Source of the DNA: an uncultured Oscillospiraceae bacterium
Lineage (GTDB): Bacteria; Bacillota; Clostridia; Oscillospirales; Acutalibacteraceae
Assembly (NCBI GenBank): GCA_910588415.1
Contig: CAJUPK010000007.1
Location: 1 to 21,269, forward strand
Direction of reading: 5' to 3'
DNA length: 21,269 nucleotides
The position numbers and the translations under genes are program-made. Below the pieces are notes generated by a model, which was not told the origin of the DNA, searched no databases, and saw only the letters and a program-made list of their open reading frames with translations. Numbering within the stretch: position 1 is the first letter of the stretch; every line of letters starts with the position of its first letter. Shown one piece after another: positions 15,030 through 21,269 of this stretch.

Positions 15030-16225
15030 AGAAAGCAGGAGCGGTTTTTTTATGGAGCGCGGTACTGTGCTTTTTGGTTACAGCAGGTTCATCGGCCGTT
15101 CAAGCGGCCAGCGGCCTGGAGGAGACCGCCTCCAGCCAAGGCGTGACCATCAATGTATACAACTGGGGCGAATACATCGCCAACGGCACAGACGGTTCTA
15201 TGGATGTGAACGCGGAGTTTACCCGGCGCACAGGCATAGAGGTGAACTACACCACTTTTGACAGCAACGAGTCCCTGTATTCCAAGCTGGCGGGGGGCGG
15301 TGCGGACTATGACCTGATCATTCCATCGGACTATATGATCTCTAAGCTGATTCAGCAGGACATGCTGGTGCCCCTGGACTTTGAGAATATCCCCAATTTC
15401 CAATATATAGACGAGCGCTTTCGCAATCCTAATTATGACCCGGAAAATCTATACTCCGTGCCCTATACCTGGGGCGTGGTGGGGATCTTCTATAACACGG
15501 ACCATGTAGAGGAGGTTACCAGCTGGTCTGCTCTTTGGGACGAACAGTACGCGGGAAAAATCCTTATGTTTGATAACCCCCGGGACAGCTTTGCCATTGC
15601 CCAGTTTATGCTGGGACAGGATGTGAACTCCCATGACAGCAGCGACTGGCAGGAGGCGGCCGCTCTGCTGAAGCAGCAGAAGCCCCTGGTGCAGGCCTAT
15701 GTGATGGACCAGATTTTTGACAAGATGGAAAATGAAGAGGCGTGGCTGGCTCCCTATTACGCTGGGGATGCGGCCATTCTGGTGGACAATTCTGACAACA
15801 TCGCTTTTGCCGTGCCCGAAGAGGGGACAAACTTCTTTGTGGACGCGGCCTGTATTCCTGCCACGGCCAGCCATAAGGCGGAGGCGGAGGCGTACATCAA
15901 CTTTCTCTGCGACCCGGAGATTGCGGGGGAAAATATGAACTATGTGGGCTACTCCACCCCGGAGACTGCCGCCAAGGCATATCTGGACCCGGAGGTAGTG
16001 GAAAGCCCCATGCACTATCCCAGTGACGAGACCCTGGCCACTACCCAGGTGTTCGTCAACCTGCCTGCGGAGACCGCCGCCCTGGTGGACCAGCTTTGGG
16101 CTGAAGTAAAGATGGGCGGGCCAGGGGAATCGGCGGTGCTGGTGGCGATTATTTTAGGCTTTTTTGTGGTATATATGGCAATTATAATTTACAAGCGCAG
16201 AAAGCGCAGAAGAGAACTGGCATAG
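15026..16225 (+). CDS. potD: Polyamine-binding protein PotD with a C-terminal membrane anchor
   Basis: Captures spermidine or putrescine outside the cell and delivers it to PotB/PotC. The 399-residue protein has a Sec signal peptide (about 1-27, AXA-like end VQA) and then the PotD fold starting INVYNWGEYI; 'GGGADYDLIIPSDYMI', 'YSVPYTWGVVGIFYN' and the acidic/aromatic ligand-site segments are all typical. It has no lipobox (the only early Cys is preceded by V-L), but carries a hydrophobic helix at about residues 369-389 followed by the basic cluster YKRRKRRR. This implies attachment by a C-terminal transmembrane helix rather than lipidation, which is unusual for PotD. Last gene of the operon; a strong terminator follows 25 bases later. 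Confidence 0.94.
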   Translation: MKKAGAVFLWSAVLCFLVTAGSSAVQAASGLEETASSQGVTINVYNWGEYIANGTDGSMDVNAEFTRRTGIEVNYTTFDSNESLYSKLAGGGADYDLIIPSDYMISKLIQQDMLVPLDFENIPNFQYIDERFRNPNYDPENLYSVPYTWGVVGIFYNTDHVEEVTSWSALWDEQYAGKILMFDNPRDSFAIAQFMLGQDVNSHDSSDWQEAAALLKQQKPLVQAYVMDQIFDKMENEEAWLAPYYAGDAAILVDNSDNIAFAVPEEGTNFFVDAACIPATASHKAEAEAYINFLCDPEIAGENMNYVGYSTPETAAKAYLDPEVVESPMHYPSDETLATTQVFVNLPAETAALVDQLWAEVKMGGPGESAVLVAIILGFFVVYMAIIIYKRRKRRRELA

Positions 16226-16250
16226 AAACAGTTTAAGAACCAGATGGAAA

Positions 16251-16296
16251 GTTGGGGATCAGGAAGCAATAGTGCTTTCTGATCCCCAGCTTTTTT
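16251..16296 (+). terminator. Strong Rho-independent terminator of the pot operon
   Basis: An 18-bp stem (16251-16268 with 16273-16290; two G-U pairs, ATAG loop) is followed by TTTTTT (16291-16296). Read on the minus strand it could also catch transcripts of the XRE gene ending at 16344, although the opposite side is less T-rich. Confidence 0.95.
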
Positions 16297-16343
16297 GCTT
16301 TATTGGGAATATGTGAGACGTGCCTGGAGAGGATTCAAGCAGG

Positions 16344-16589
16344 CTAGCCCTCCAGTTCCTTCTCAATGGCCGCAACAATCGCAGACATGGATACCCCCAG
16401 GGCGCCGCTGAGCCGGTAGAGAGTCTCTAAGGTTGGCTTGCGCTCTCCGTTCTCAATGGCGCTTAAATGGGTACGGCCCAGATCTGCCAGCCCGCTGAGC
16501 ACTTCTTGGGTGAGACCCTTCTCCCGGCGGAACCGGGCAATGACCTGCCCCACTAAAACCGGGTCCAGCTGCGGTGTACCCACGCTCAT
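16344..16589 (-). CDS. XRE-family helix-turn-helix repressor
   Basis: An 81-residue, single-domain Cro/CI-type DNA-binding protein. The HTH block runs from about residue 14 to 70: 'IARFRREKGLTQEVLSGLADLGRTHLSAIENGERKPTLETLYRLSGAL'-type order, with the turn at LADLGRTHLSAIENG and the closing SGALGVSM motif. There is no effector or peptidase domain, so regulation must come through another molecule or through abundance. AAAGGAGGGGG lies about 8 bases before the ATG, an exceptionally strong ribosome binding site. It is divergent to a small membrane-protein gene and shares with it a 130-base region full of symmetrical sites, which suggests it represses both itself and that gene. Confidence 0.9.
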   Translation of the reverse strand: MSVGTPQLDPVLVGQVIARFRREKGLTQEVLSGLADLGRTHLSAIENGERKPTLETLYRLSGALGVSMSAIVAAIEKELEG

Positions 16590-16628
16590 TGCGACCCCCT
16601 CCTTTGTTTTAGAATCCTTCTGCTGAAA

Positions 16629-16698
16629 TTGTAGTATACGCAGCTAAGAGCTATGAATACATTTGTTGACAAATGAACACAAATGTTGTATACTACAA
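16629..16698. promoter_or_regulatory. Mirrored divergent promoter/operator between XRE gene and small membrane protein
   Basis: Plus-strand promoter: perfect TTGACA (16666-16671), 17-base spacer, TATACT (16689-16694). The 11-base TTGTAGTATAC (16629-16639) is perfectly inverted at 16688-16698, so an identical TATACT also faces the XRE gene (16633-16638). Around the plus -35 box sits the palindrome CATTTGT-TG-ACAAATG (16660-16675), and ACAAATG recurs at 16679-16685, one helical turn after the copy at 16669. These look like XRE operators covering the plus-strand promoter. Confidence 0.7.
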
Positions 16699-16721
16699 AG
16701 AAAAAAGAAGGGAACAAGGGA

Positions 16722-16883
16722 ATGGAGATTTGGGTGGTCTTTTTAGCGGTAACAGTGGCCTATCGCAGCATACTAGGGATATTGCTGGGAGTTGGAGTTA
16801 TGTGGCTACTGAGACAAGAGGAAAAAGAAGAAGCCGCAGGCTTGTTCCGCAGCCTGCGGCAGAAAGTATATAGGCAGGAATAG
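16722..16883 (+). CDS. Small single-pass membrane protein (53 residues)
   Basis: Starts MEIWVVFLAVTVAYRS; residues 3-27 are hydrophobic enough for one transmembrane helix, followed by a highly charged cytoplasmic-type tail (LLRQEEKEEAAGLFRSLRQK). I recognise no family. The ATG at 16722 is chosen because the upstream in-frame ATG at 16683 lies within the promoter, before any possible transcription start; AAGGGA sits near the chosen start. An overlapping frame from 16673 is treated as a shadow. Its own consensus promoter, covered by candidate operators of the divergent XRE protein, indicates a real and tightly controlled gene. It could be a membrane-acting toxin, a stress or transport modulator, or a signalling peptide. 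Confidence 0.6.
   Translation: MEIWVVFLAVTVAYRSILGILLGVGVMWLLRQEEKEEAAGLFRSLRQKVYRQE
16813..16860 (-). terminator. Terminator for the minus-strand nucleotidyltransferase gene, lying inside the small ORF
   Basis: GCCGCAGGCT (16833-16842) and AGCCTGCGGC (16851-16860) make a perfect 10-bp stem with an 8-base loop. On the minus strand it is followed by TTCTTCTTTTTCCTCTTG (complement of 16815-16832), giving a terminator 37 bases past the stop of the gene at 16898-17524. On the plus strand the T run is missing, so it would not stop transcription of the small membrane-protein gene it sits in. Confidence 0.65.
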
Positions 16884-16897
16884 AGCGATACGAGGAA

Positions 16898-17524
16898 CTA
16901 AGAGGTGCGGGTTTCCGGGTTTACTGCCATTTCTTTCAGGTATTGAACCCAGTCCTTGAGGGCGGCGGGATCTTCCAGGGCACGTACATACCGGGAAAAG
17001 GCGTCTGGATAAGCAGATTGCATCCATCTCAGAGATTTCTTCGGTCCCCAATAGAACTGGCCCGCCGCATCACAGAAAATTTCTAAGCTGTCTACCAGAA
17101 GCCAGTGAAGACGGAACATTCCTTCCGGATCTCCCCGCTGGGTACGCAGCAGCATTTTTTCACACCAGGCAATTTCATCTTGCACCTGCGCCGGGGTTTT
17201 TCTGGGCAGGGCCGCCACATAGGCCTGAACGCCCTGCATAAGTCCTGCGCCCAGGCCATGGGGGTCATAAACCACCTGGCCATGGAGAATGGGAAGAATC
17301 TCCTCCCAATCGGGGTTTGCCTCAAAGTGTTCTTTGGGATACACAAATACATCCAGCTGAATCCCATGTACAAAATCTGTATCATGGACAGCGGGGCCAG
17401 CCTCCCTTACCGCCAAGGCGTCAAAATCGCTGTGGGGGCCGTAGGTTCCGTCCGCATAGGAGCCGTAGGCAATCACTGCCAAAGGCTGGTACGTATCTTT
17501 GATATAGGCGAGTATTTCTTCCAT
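16898..17524 (-). CDS. Nucleotidyltransferase-fold protein (Pol-beta superfamily)
   Basis: A 208-residue cytoplasmic protein with the diagnostic nucleotidyltransferase motif GSYADGTYGPHSDFD (Gly21-Ser22, Asp33, Asp35) and a third acidic strand residue at Asp58 in IQLDVFVYP, giving the three-carboxylate metal site. The helical C-terminal half (about 95-205) is like that of aminoglycoside-type or stand-alone nucleotidyltransferases. It probably transfers a nucleoside monophosphate to an unknown acceptor; resistance or toxin-antitoxin (MNT/HEPN) roles are possible, but no HEPN partner is adjacent. It starts 6 bases after the rhamnosidase stop, with a weak ribosome binding site, suggesting translational coupling in one transcript. 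The catalytic residues are complete, so it is likely active. Confidence 0.75.
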   Translation of the reverse strand: MEEILAYIKDTYQPLAVIAYGSYADGTYGPHSDFDALAVREAGPAVHDTDFVHGIQLDVFVYPKEHFEANPDWEEILPILHGQVVYDPHGLGAGLMQGVQAYVAALPRKTPAQVQDEIAWCEKMLLRTQRGDPEGMFRLHWLLVDSLEIFCDAAGQFYWGPKKSLRWMQSAYPDAFSRYVRALEDPAALKDWVQYLKEMAVNPETRTS

Positions 17525-17530
17525 GTCCGC

Positions 17531-20257
17531 TTAGAACGTGTAGCTTCCAGCAGAGAGCGTCTCTGTCCGGCCGTCCGGCAGAATTAGGTCGGCTGTACAG
17601 TCAAAGGGCACGGTAATTGCGTAATGGATGGTGTCCCCATCATACTGCCAGTTTACCACATACAGGCCAGAGGCTGTGTCCATGGTCATTGCCGCGCTGC
17701 GGATTCGGGGGTCCGGCATGGGGCAGATGCGTGCTTTTTTATAGCCGGGAGCTTCCTCCACGGGATTTAGGCCGCAGAGATTCCGGTACATCCAGTCCAC
17801 AATGGAGCCATAGGCATAGTGGTTCAGGCTGTTCATGCCCGTGCCGCTGATAGAACCATCGGGCAAAAGAGAATTCCAGCGTTCCCACACAGTGGTGGCG
17901 CCCAGCTTTACCTCGTTGAGCCAGCTGGGGTAATCCTTCTGCAAAAACAGGGTATAGGCCGTGTCATTGGCCCCGTTGTCCGAGAGAGCCCGGCATAGGA
18001 AGGGCGTACCGCAGAACCCAGTGTCCAGATGCCAGTTTTTAGCCGCGAGACGGGACTTTAGCTGGTCCAGCACCTGGCCTCTGCCGCCATCGGGATAGAT
18101 GCCAAAGAACAGGCTCAGCACGCAGGCGGTCTGGGTACCCTCGATTTTGAAGCTGCCGTCAGCGTGGAAGTATTCCTCCACCACGGCGGTTTTTATCTTT
18201 TCGCACAGGGCAGTATAGTCTGCCGTGTCCTCTGTGTATCCCAGAGCTTTGGCGGCCTTTGCGGTCAGCTGGGAGGAGTAGAAGTAGAAACAGCTGGCAG
18301 TGTATTGTAAGTCGGTGGCTCCAAAGGGGTTCTCCGCATCCTTGGGGTCCGGCTTATCCAGGGCCAGCCAGTCGCCCAGCTGATTGCCCCGCAGCCACAG
18401 GCCCCGGCCGCCGTCCAGCTCATCGTCATGGCGTATACGTTCCACCCAGGCTTTCATCACCGGATATTCCGCCCGCAGCAGGTTCAAGTCGCCGTAGTTC
18501 TCATAGACAGCCCAGGGCATCATGGTTGCCACATCGCTCCAGATAGCGCAGCCCTTGTAGTTGCCCTTCTCAAAGCTGAAATTCTCACCCACCACTTTGG
18601 ACACAAAATCGCCGCGCTCGCTCTCCGGCATGGCATCCAGAGCGGCTTTCAGGTCCGGATATTTGGCAACCGCATTGGCAAAGGCTTTGTCATCTCCCTG
18701 GGGCAGGGACATAAAGTCTGCCGGGTCCACATCAATGCCAGTGGAACCAGGTTTGGCCTTTTTGGGGGCGGGCACATAGAAAGGCACCGCACCCTTGTAG
18801 TGCGCCTGTTCCTCCCGCACGTTTTCCACAAAGTGGTGGAAGAAGGCGGGCATATAGAGATTTTTGCAGGCAGTGGCAGAGATGATGGCCGCGTCTCCAG
18901 TCCAGCCCAGGCGCTCGTCCCGCTGGGGACAGTCAGTGGGCAGGTCCAAAAAGTTGTCGAACTGGCCCCACATGGCGTTGTGGAACAGCTGATTAACCAG
19001 CACATTGTCTGTTTCAATGTGTCCGATGGGGTCGATATCCGAGCGGATATGGCAGGCGGTGAAGTCGCCGGGGCAGACAGTCTCCACGCCTTCCACCTTC
19101 ACAAAGCGGAAACCGTAGAAGGTGAAGTGGGGACGTACCCGTCGGGGCTTTCCATCGGAAACATAGATGTATTCGGCCTTTGCACTGCGCAGATTGTCCC
19201 GGTAGAAACAGCCATTCTGCATCACCTCGCCATAGCTGAGCTTCACAGTCTGCCCGGCTGGCACATGGATATGGCACTCTACCCAGCCAGTCATGTTTTG
19301 GCCGAAATCCAGAACAGTCTCTCCTTGGGGAGTGTGGATTACCTCGACCGGGGCAAACTCTTTTTTCTTCACGATCTTTGGCCCGCGGCGGGGAACAAGA
19401 GGCGTGCTCTCCTGCCGTACCACAACGCCGGACGCCTCTGTCGCGCAGCCTGGAGCAGACCAGCCAGAGACAATCCGGTTGGCGTCGAAATGCTCGCCGT
19501 CATAGATATTGCTGAAGGTGACAGGGGAGGGATAGCTGTTCCAGGTGCCGTCAGAGCAGATAGTGGCCTGACTTCCATCTTTCATGCGGATGTGAAGCTC
19601 GCAGATGGCCTGCATGGTATCACCGTACAGATCGTGGTAGCGGTCGAAAACAATGTCACCCTTATACCAGCCTGGGCCTAAAGCCAGGCCAACGGTATTG
19701 TCTCCGGATTGGAGCAGGCCCGTCACATCAAAAGTCTGATATTCCAGGGCGAAATCATAGCAGTGGTAACCAGGGAGCAGGTATTCATCTCCTGCCTTTT
19801 TGCCGTTGATTTCCAGCTCATAAATGCCCAGACCGCAGACATAGGCCCGGGCACAGGAGATTTCACCAGTAAGGCGGAAATCTTTAGCAAGCAGGGGCTG
19901 CTGTTCTTTGTCAGAAAAATCAGCGGCGATCCACTGCGCCTGCCAGGGTTCGTCCTGCTTGGCAGTCTCAAACCAGGAGAAGGCACAAGCGCTGTCGCCC
20001 CCGTCCCCCCATACGGTGACAGTCCAGTGGTAACGAGTGCGGGGGAGAAGATCCAGAGGGGCTTCAAATCCCAGAGAAGTAATATCTTCCCTGCGGCCGG
20101 AGTCGAAAAGCGTTTTGCCGTCTGCCGAGACAGTGATTTGCGCGGCAGCTTGGGTTTTGTCCAGGGTGTCTTCCACTGTCCAGGAGAAAACCGGACGGAT
20201 CATTTCCAGGCCCAGGGGCTCGGTTATGTGGTGGGTGCGCAGGTGGGTCAGTTTCAT
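17531..20257 (-). CDS. Glycoside hydrolase family 78 alpha-L-rhamnosidase
   Basis: Releases terminal alpha-L-rhamnose from plant glycosides or polysaccharides. The 908-residue protein has an N-terminal fibronectin-like domain, beta-sandwich domains with a galactose-binding-like core ('SCARAYVCGLGIYELEINGKK'), and an (alpha/alpha)6 barrel. The catalytic block DCPQRDERLGWTGD gives Asp442, Glu448 and Asp455, and TTVWERWNS gives Glu792, matching the acid/base set known for GH78 (RhaB). No signal peptide is present, so it acts inside the cell on imported rhamnosides. Between 'YKGAVPFYVP' and 'GCAIWSDV' (about residues 495-565) there is an acidic/lysine-rich stretch that looks like an insertion at the barrel entrance. 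Start ATG 20257 has AAGGAA upstream. Divergent from the collagen-like gene. Confidence 0.93.
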   Translation of the reverse strand: MKLTHLRTHHITEPLGLEMIRPVFSWTVEDTLDKTQAAAQITVSADGKTLFDSGRREDITSLGFEAPLDLLPRTRYHWTVTVWGDGGDSACAFSWFETAKQDEPWQAQWIAADFSDKEQQPLLAKDFRLTGEISCARAYVCGLGIYELEINGKKAGDEYLLPGYHCYDFALEYQTFDVTGLLQSGDNTVGLALGPGWYKGDIVFDRYHDLYGDTMQAICELHIRMKDGSQATICSDGTWNSYPSPVTFSNIYDGEHFDANRIVSGWSAPGCATEASGVVVRQESTPLVPRRGPKIVKKKEFAPVEVIHTPQGETVLDFGQNMTGWVECHIHVPAGQTVKLSYGEVMQNGCFYRDNLRSAKAEYIYVSDGKPRRVRPHFTFYGFRFVKVEGVETVCPGDFTACHIRSDIDPIGHIETDNVLVNQLFHNAMWGQFDNFLDLPTDCPQRDERLGWTGDAAIISATACKNLYMPAFFHHFVENVREEQAHYKGAVPFYVPAPKKAKPGSTGIDVDPADFMSLPQGDDKAFANAVAKYPDLKAALDAMPESERGDFVSKVVGENFSFEKGNYKGCAIWSDVATMMPWAVYENYGDLNLLRAEYPVMKAWVERIRHDDELDGGRGLWLRGNQLGDWLALDKPDPKDAENPFGATDLQYTASCFYFYSSQLTAKAAKALGYTEDTADYTALCEKIKTAVVEEYFHADGSFKIEGTQTACVLSLFFGIYPDGGRGQVLDQLKSRLAAKNWHLDTGFCGTPFLCRALSDNGANDTAYTLFLQKDYPSWLNEVKLGATTVWERWNSLLPDGSISGTGMNSLNHYAYGSIVDWMYRNLCGLNPVEEAPGYKKARICPMPDPRIRSAAMTMDTASGLYVVNWQYDGDTIHYAITVPFDCTADLILPDGRTETLSAGSYTF

Positions 20258-20599
20258 GTAGATGTTCCTTTCTGTAAAGATGATTTGGCGGGGCAGAGCT
20301 TGCCGATACTGCCTATTTTAAAATAAGCTTGCCAGCTTTGCTGTCATCGGATGGTTAAACATACAGAGCCATGTGATGATTGACACTATTTTAGCACAGC
20401 CGAATAAAAAAAGATAGTGGTTTTTACGAAAACTCTCAAAATACTATCCTAAGATTCGTAAGATTGGCGCAAATGGAAATTTTATCATTCGCTGGGGCAG
20501 GGCGGATAAGCACCTTTTTTCCGGACAGGCATATACTGAAGATGGGTCCCGGCTTCACGCAAGGAGCCGGGCCATATCATTTTTGGAGGGATTCCCAGT
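20258..20599. promoter_or_regulatory. Divergent intergenic region between rhamnosidase and collagen-like genes
   Basis: No gene is seen in this 342-base gap. On the minus strand a promoter for the rhamnosidase gene is visible: TTGAGA (complement of 20434-20439), 17-base spacer, TATCTT (complement of 20411-20416). It is bracketed by dyads that could be operators: GATAGT (20413-20418) with ACTATC (20443-20448), and TTACGAA (20424-20430) with TTCGTAA (20455-20461). On the plus strand no clear housekeeping promoter for the collagen-like gene is found; TTGACA at 20380-20385 lacks a -10 box. CATATACT (20530-20537) with AC 16 bases upstream is only loosely like a mother-cell sigma-K site. Confidence 0.45.
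20546..20572 (+). other. Hairpin just upstream of the collagen-like gene start
   Basis: CCCGGCT (20548-20554) pairs perfectly with AGCCGGG (20565-20571), with an outer G-C pair, and is followed by CATATCATTTTTGG and then the GGAGGG ribosome binding site. The short T run makes it terminator-like; it may protect the mRNA 5' end or act as an attenuator. Confidence 0.4.
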
Positions 20600-21269
20600 A
20601 TGAATATGAAAATCTATTCGGGTTCCTCGTCTTCTGGGGATGGCTGCTGCGGGCTTCCGCCCTGCCCGCCGCCTTGCTGTCCACCGCCATGTCCTCCTGG
20701 AGGCCCTACTGGTCCTACAGGACCAACCGGGGCAACAGGCGCTACCGGAGCTACAGGTGCCACGGGTGCTACAGGGGCTACTGGCCCGATTGGCCCCACG
20801 GGTCCCACCGGTGCGAATGGTAGCACAGGACCGACCGGAGCGGTGGGTCCTACAGGAGCCAACGGCCTTACGGGCCCCACAGGTCCCCGCGGTGATACAG
20901 GTCCCACTGGCGCTGCAGGCGTAAATGGCGGAACGGGTCCCACGGGAGCCACAGGAGCCACTGGCCCCACAGGCGTGACGGGAGCAGCTGGAGCTGACGG
21001 AGCTACAGGTCCCACCGGTCCTACGGGAGCCACAGGAGCTACAGGAGCAGGCGTAACAGGCCCCACAGGCGTGACCGGAGCAACGGGAGCGGATGGAGCC
21101 ACTGGCCCAACTGGTCCCACAGGGGCAGCAGGGGCCACAGGTGCAGATGGTGTAACAGGCCCTACAGGTGCGACTGGAGCCACAGGAGCTGACGGAGCCA
21201 CTGGCCCAACAGGCCCCACAGGGGCAGCAGGGGCCACAGGTGCAGATGGTGTAACAGGCCCTACAGGTG
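20600..21269 (+). CDS. Collagen-like Gly-X-Y repeat protein, 5' part (runs off the window)
   Basis: The open frame from ATG 20600 continues without a stop to the window end (at least 223 residues); GGAGGG lies 9 bases upstream. Residues 1-34 are short and Ser/Gly- then Cys/Pro-rich (six Cys between 16 and 31, e.g. CGLPPCPPPCC), with no signal peptide. From residue 35 the protein is uninterrupted Gly-X-Y, dominated by GPT, GAT, GAD and GVT triplets, with one break (G-A-G at about 21044-21052) where a residue is missing. Such threonine-rich repeats form triple helices and are heavily O-glycosylated in BclA-type exosporium and other surface proteins. The missing C-terminal domain would decide between spore-surface and other roles. 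Antisense frames rich in Pro-Val in this region are shadows of the repeats. Confidence 0.88.
   Translation, partial: MNMKIYSGSSSSGDGCCGLPPCPPPCCPPPCPPGGPTGPTGPTGATGATGATGATGATGATGPIGPTGPTGANGSTGPTGAVGPTGANGLTGPTGPRGDTGPTGAAGVNGGTGPTGATGATGPTGVTGAAGADGATGPTGPTGATGATGAGVTGPTGVTGATGADGATGPTGPTGAAGATGADGVTGPTGATGATGADGATGPTGPTGAAGATGADGVTGPTG
21095..21269 (+). repeat. 99-bp tandem repeat in the collagen-like gene
   Basis: A 99-base unit (33 residues, 11 Gly-X-Y triplets) starting at 21095 is repeated from 21194 and is cut off by the window end after 76 bases. The two copies are almost identical at DNA level, including third positions (first differences: ACT-GGT against ACA-GGC), pointing to recent duplication. 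More copies may follow. Confidence 0.85.

Noticed and set aside
16673..16873. 66-residue plus-strand frame overlapping the small membrane protein
   Set aside because: Its ATG lies inside the promoter spacer, before transcription starts, and it has no coherent hydrophobic segment.
18428..19681. 417-residue plus-strand frame opposite the rhamnosidase
   Set aside because: Shadow of a conserved GH78 gene in GC-rich DNA; the translation has no family features.
20614..21237. Minus-strand Pro/Val/Ala-rich frame (APVGPV repeats)
   Set aside because: It is the exact reverse complement of the Gly-X-Y repeats; the plus-strand frame from 20600 has the ribosome binding site and the collagen pattern.
21095..21269. 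Repeat-rich end of the window as a possible CRISPR array
   Set aside because: The units are coding triplets in one open frame with no unique spacers.

Overview
The window looks like chromosomal DNA of an anaerobic Gram-positive gut bacterium of the Clostridia, probably Oscillospiraceae (the Flavonifractor/Oscillibacter/Intestinimonas neighbourhood). That placement is an inference from GC-rich coding sequence, strong AGGAGG-type ribosome binding sites, TTGACA/TATAAT promoters, a paired cysE-cysS, a membrane-anchored serpin behind an ECF sigma factor, and a Gly-X-Y collagen-like protein. I see no rRNA, tRNA, CRISPR array, insertion sequence or phage gene.

Layout. (1) 1-1437, minus strand: the first 21 codons of a response regulator, a hairpin-rich gene-free stretch with a terminator, and a transglutaminase-like protein. 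(2) 1523-6446, plus strand: two stacked promoters and a long leader precede prs (PRPP synthetase), a P-loop kinase, cysE, cysS and a gamma-glutamylcyclotransferase-like protein, closed by a very clear terminator. The theme is PRPP and cysteine supply plus tRNA-Cys charging. (3) 6516-8509: an ECF sigma factor overlapping by ATGA with a single-pass membrane protein whose outer part is a serpin; the serpin's short cytoplasmic tail is a plausible anti-sigma module. (4) 8548-11902: its own promoter, then a TIM-barrel sugar isomerase/epimerase, a Gfo/Idh/MocA dehydrogenase and an O-antigen-ligase-family membrane protein. (5) 11889-16296: a consensus promoter, a roughly 300-nt structured leader and the complete polyamine importer potABCD, ending in a strong terminator. 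PotD has a C-terminal membrane anchor instead of a lipobox. (6) 16344-16883: a divergent pair, an XRE-family repressor and a 53-residue single-pass membrane protein, sharing a symmetrical promoter/operator region. (7) 16898-20257, minus strand: a GH78 alpha-L-rhamnosidase followed by a nucleotidyltransferase-fold protein. (8) 20600 to the window end: the start of a collagen-like protein with a Cys/Pro-rich head and Gly-Pro-Thr/Gly-Ala-Thr triplets, containing a 99-bp tandem repeat.

The most unusual items are the sigma factor-serpin pair (a candidate protease-sensing signal system), the multi-stem leader whose two ends can pair over the potA ribosome binding site, and the XRE/small-membrane-protein locus with a mirrored promoter region. 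All functions are inferred from sequence alone.
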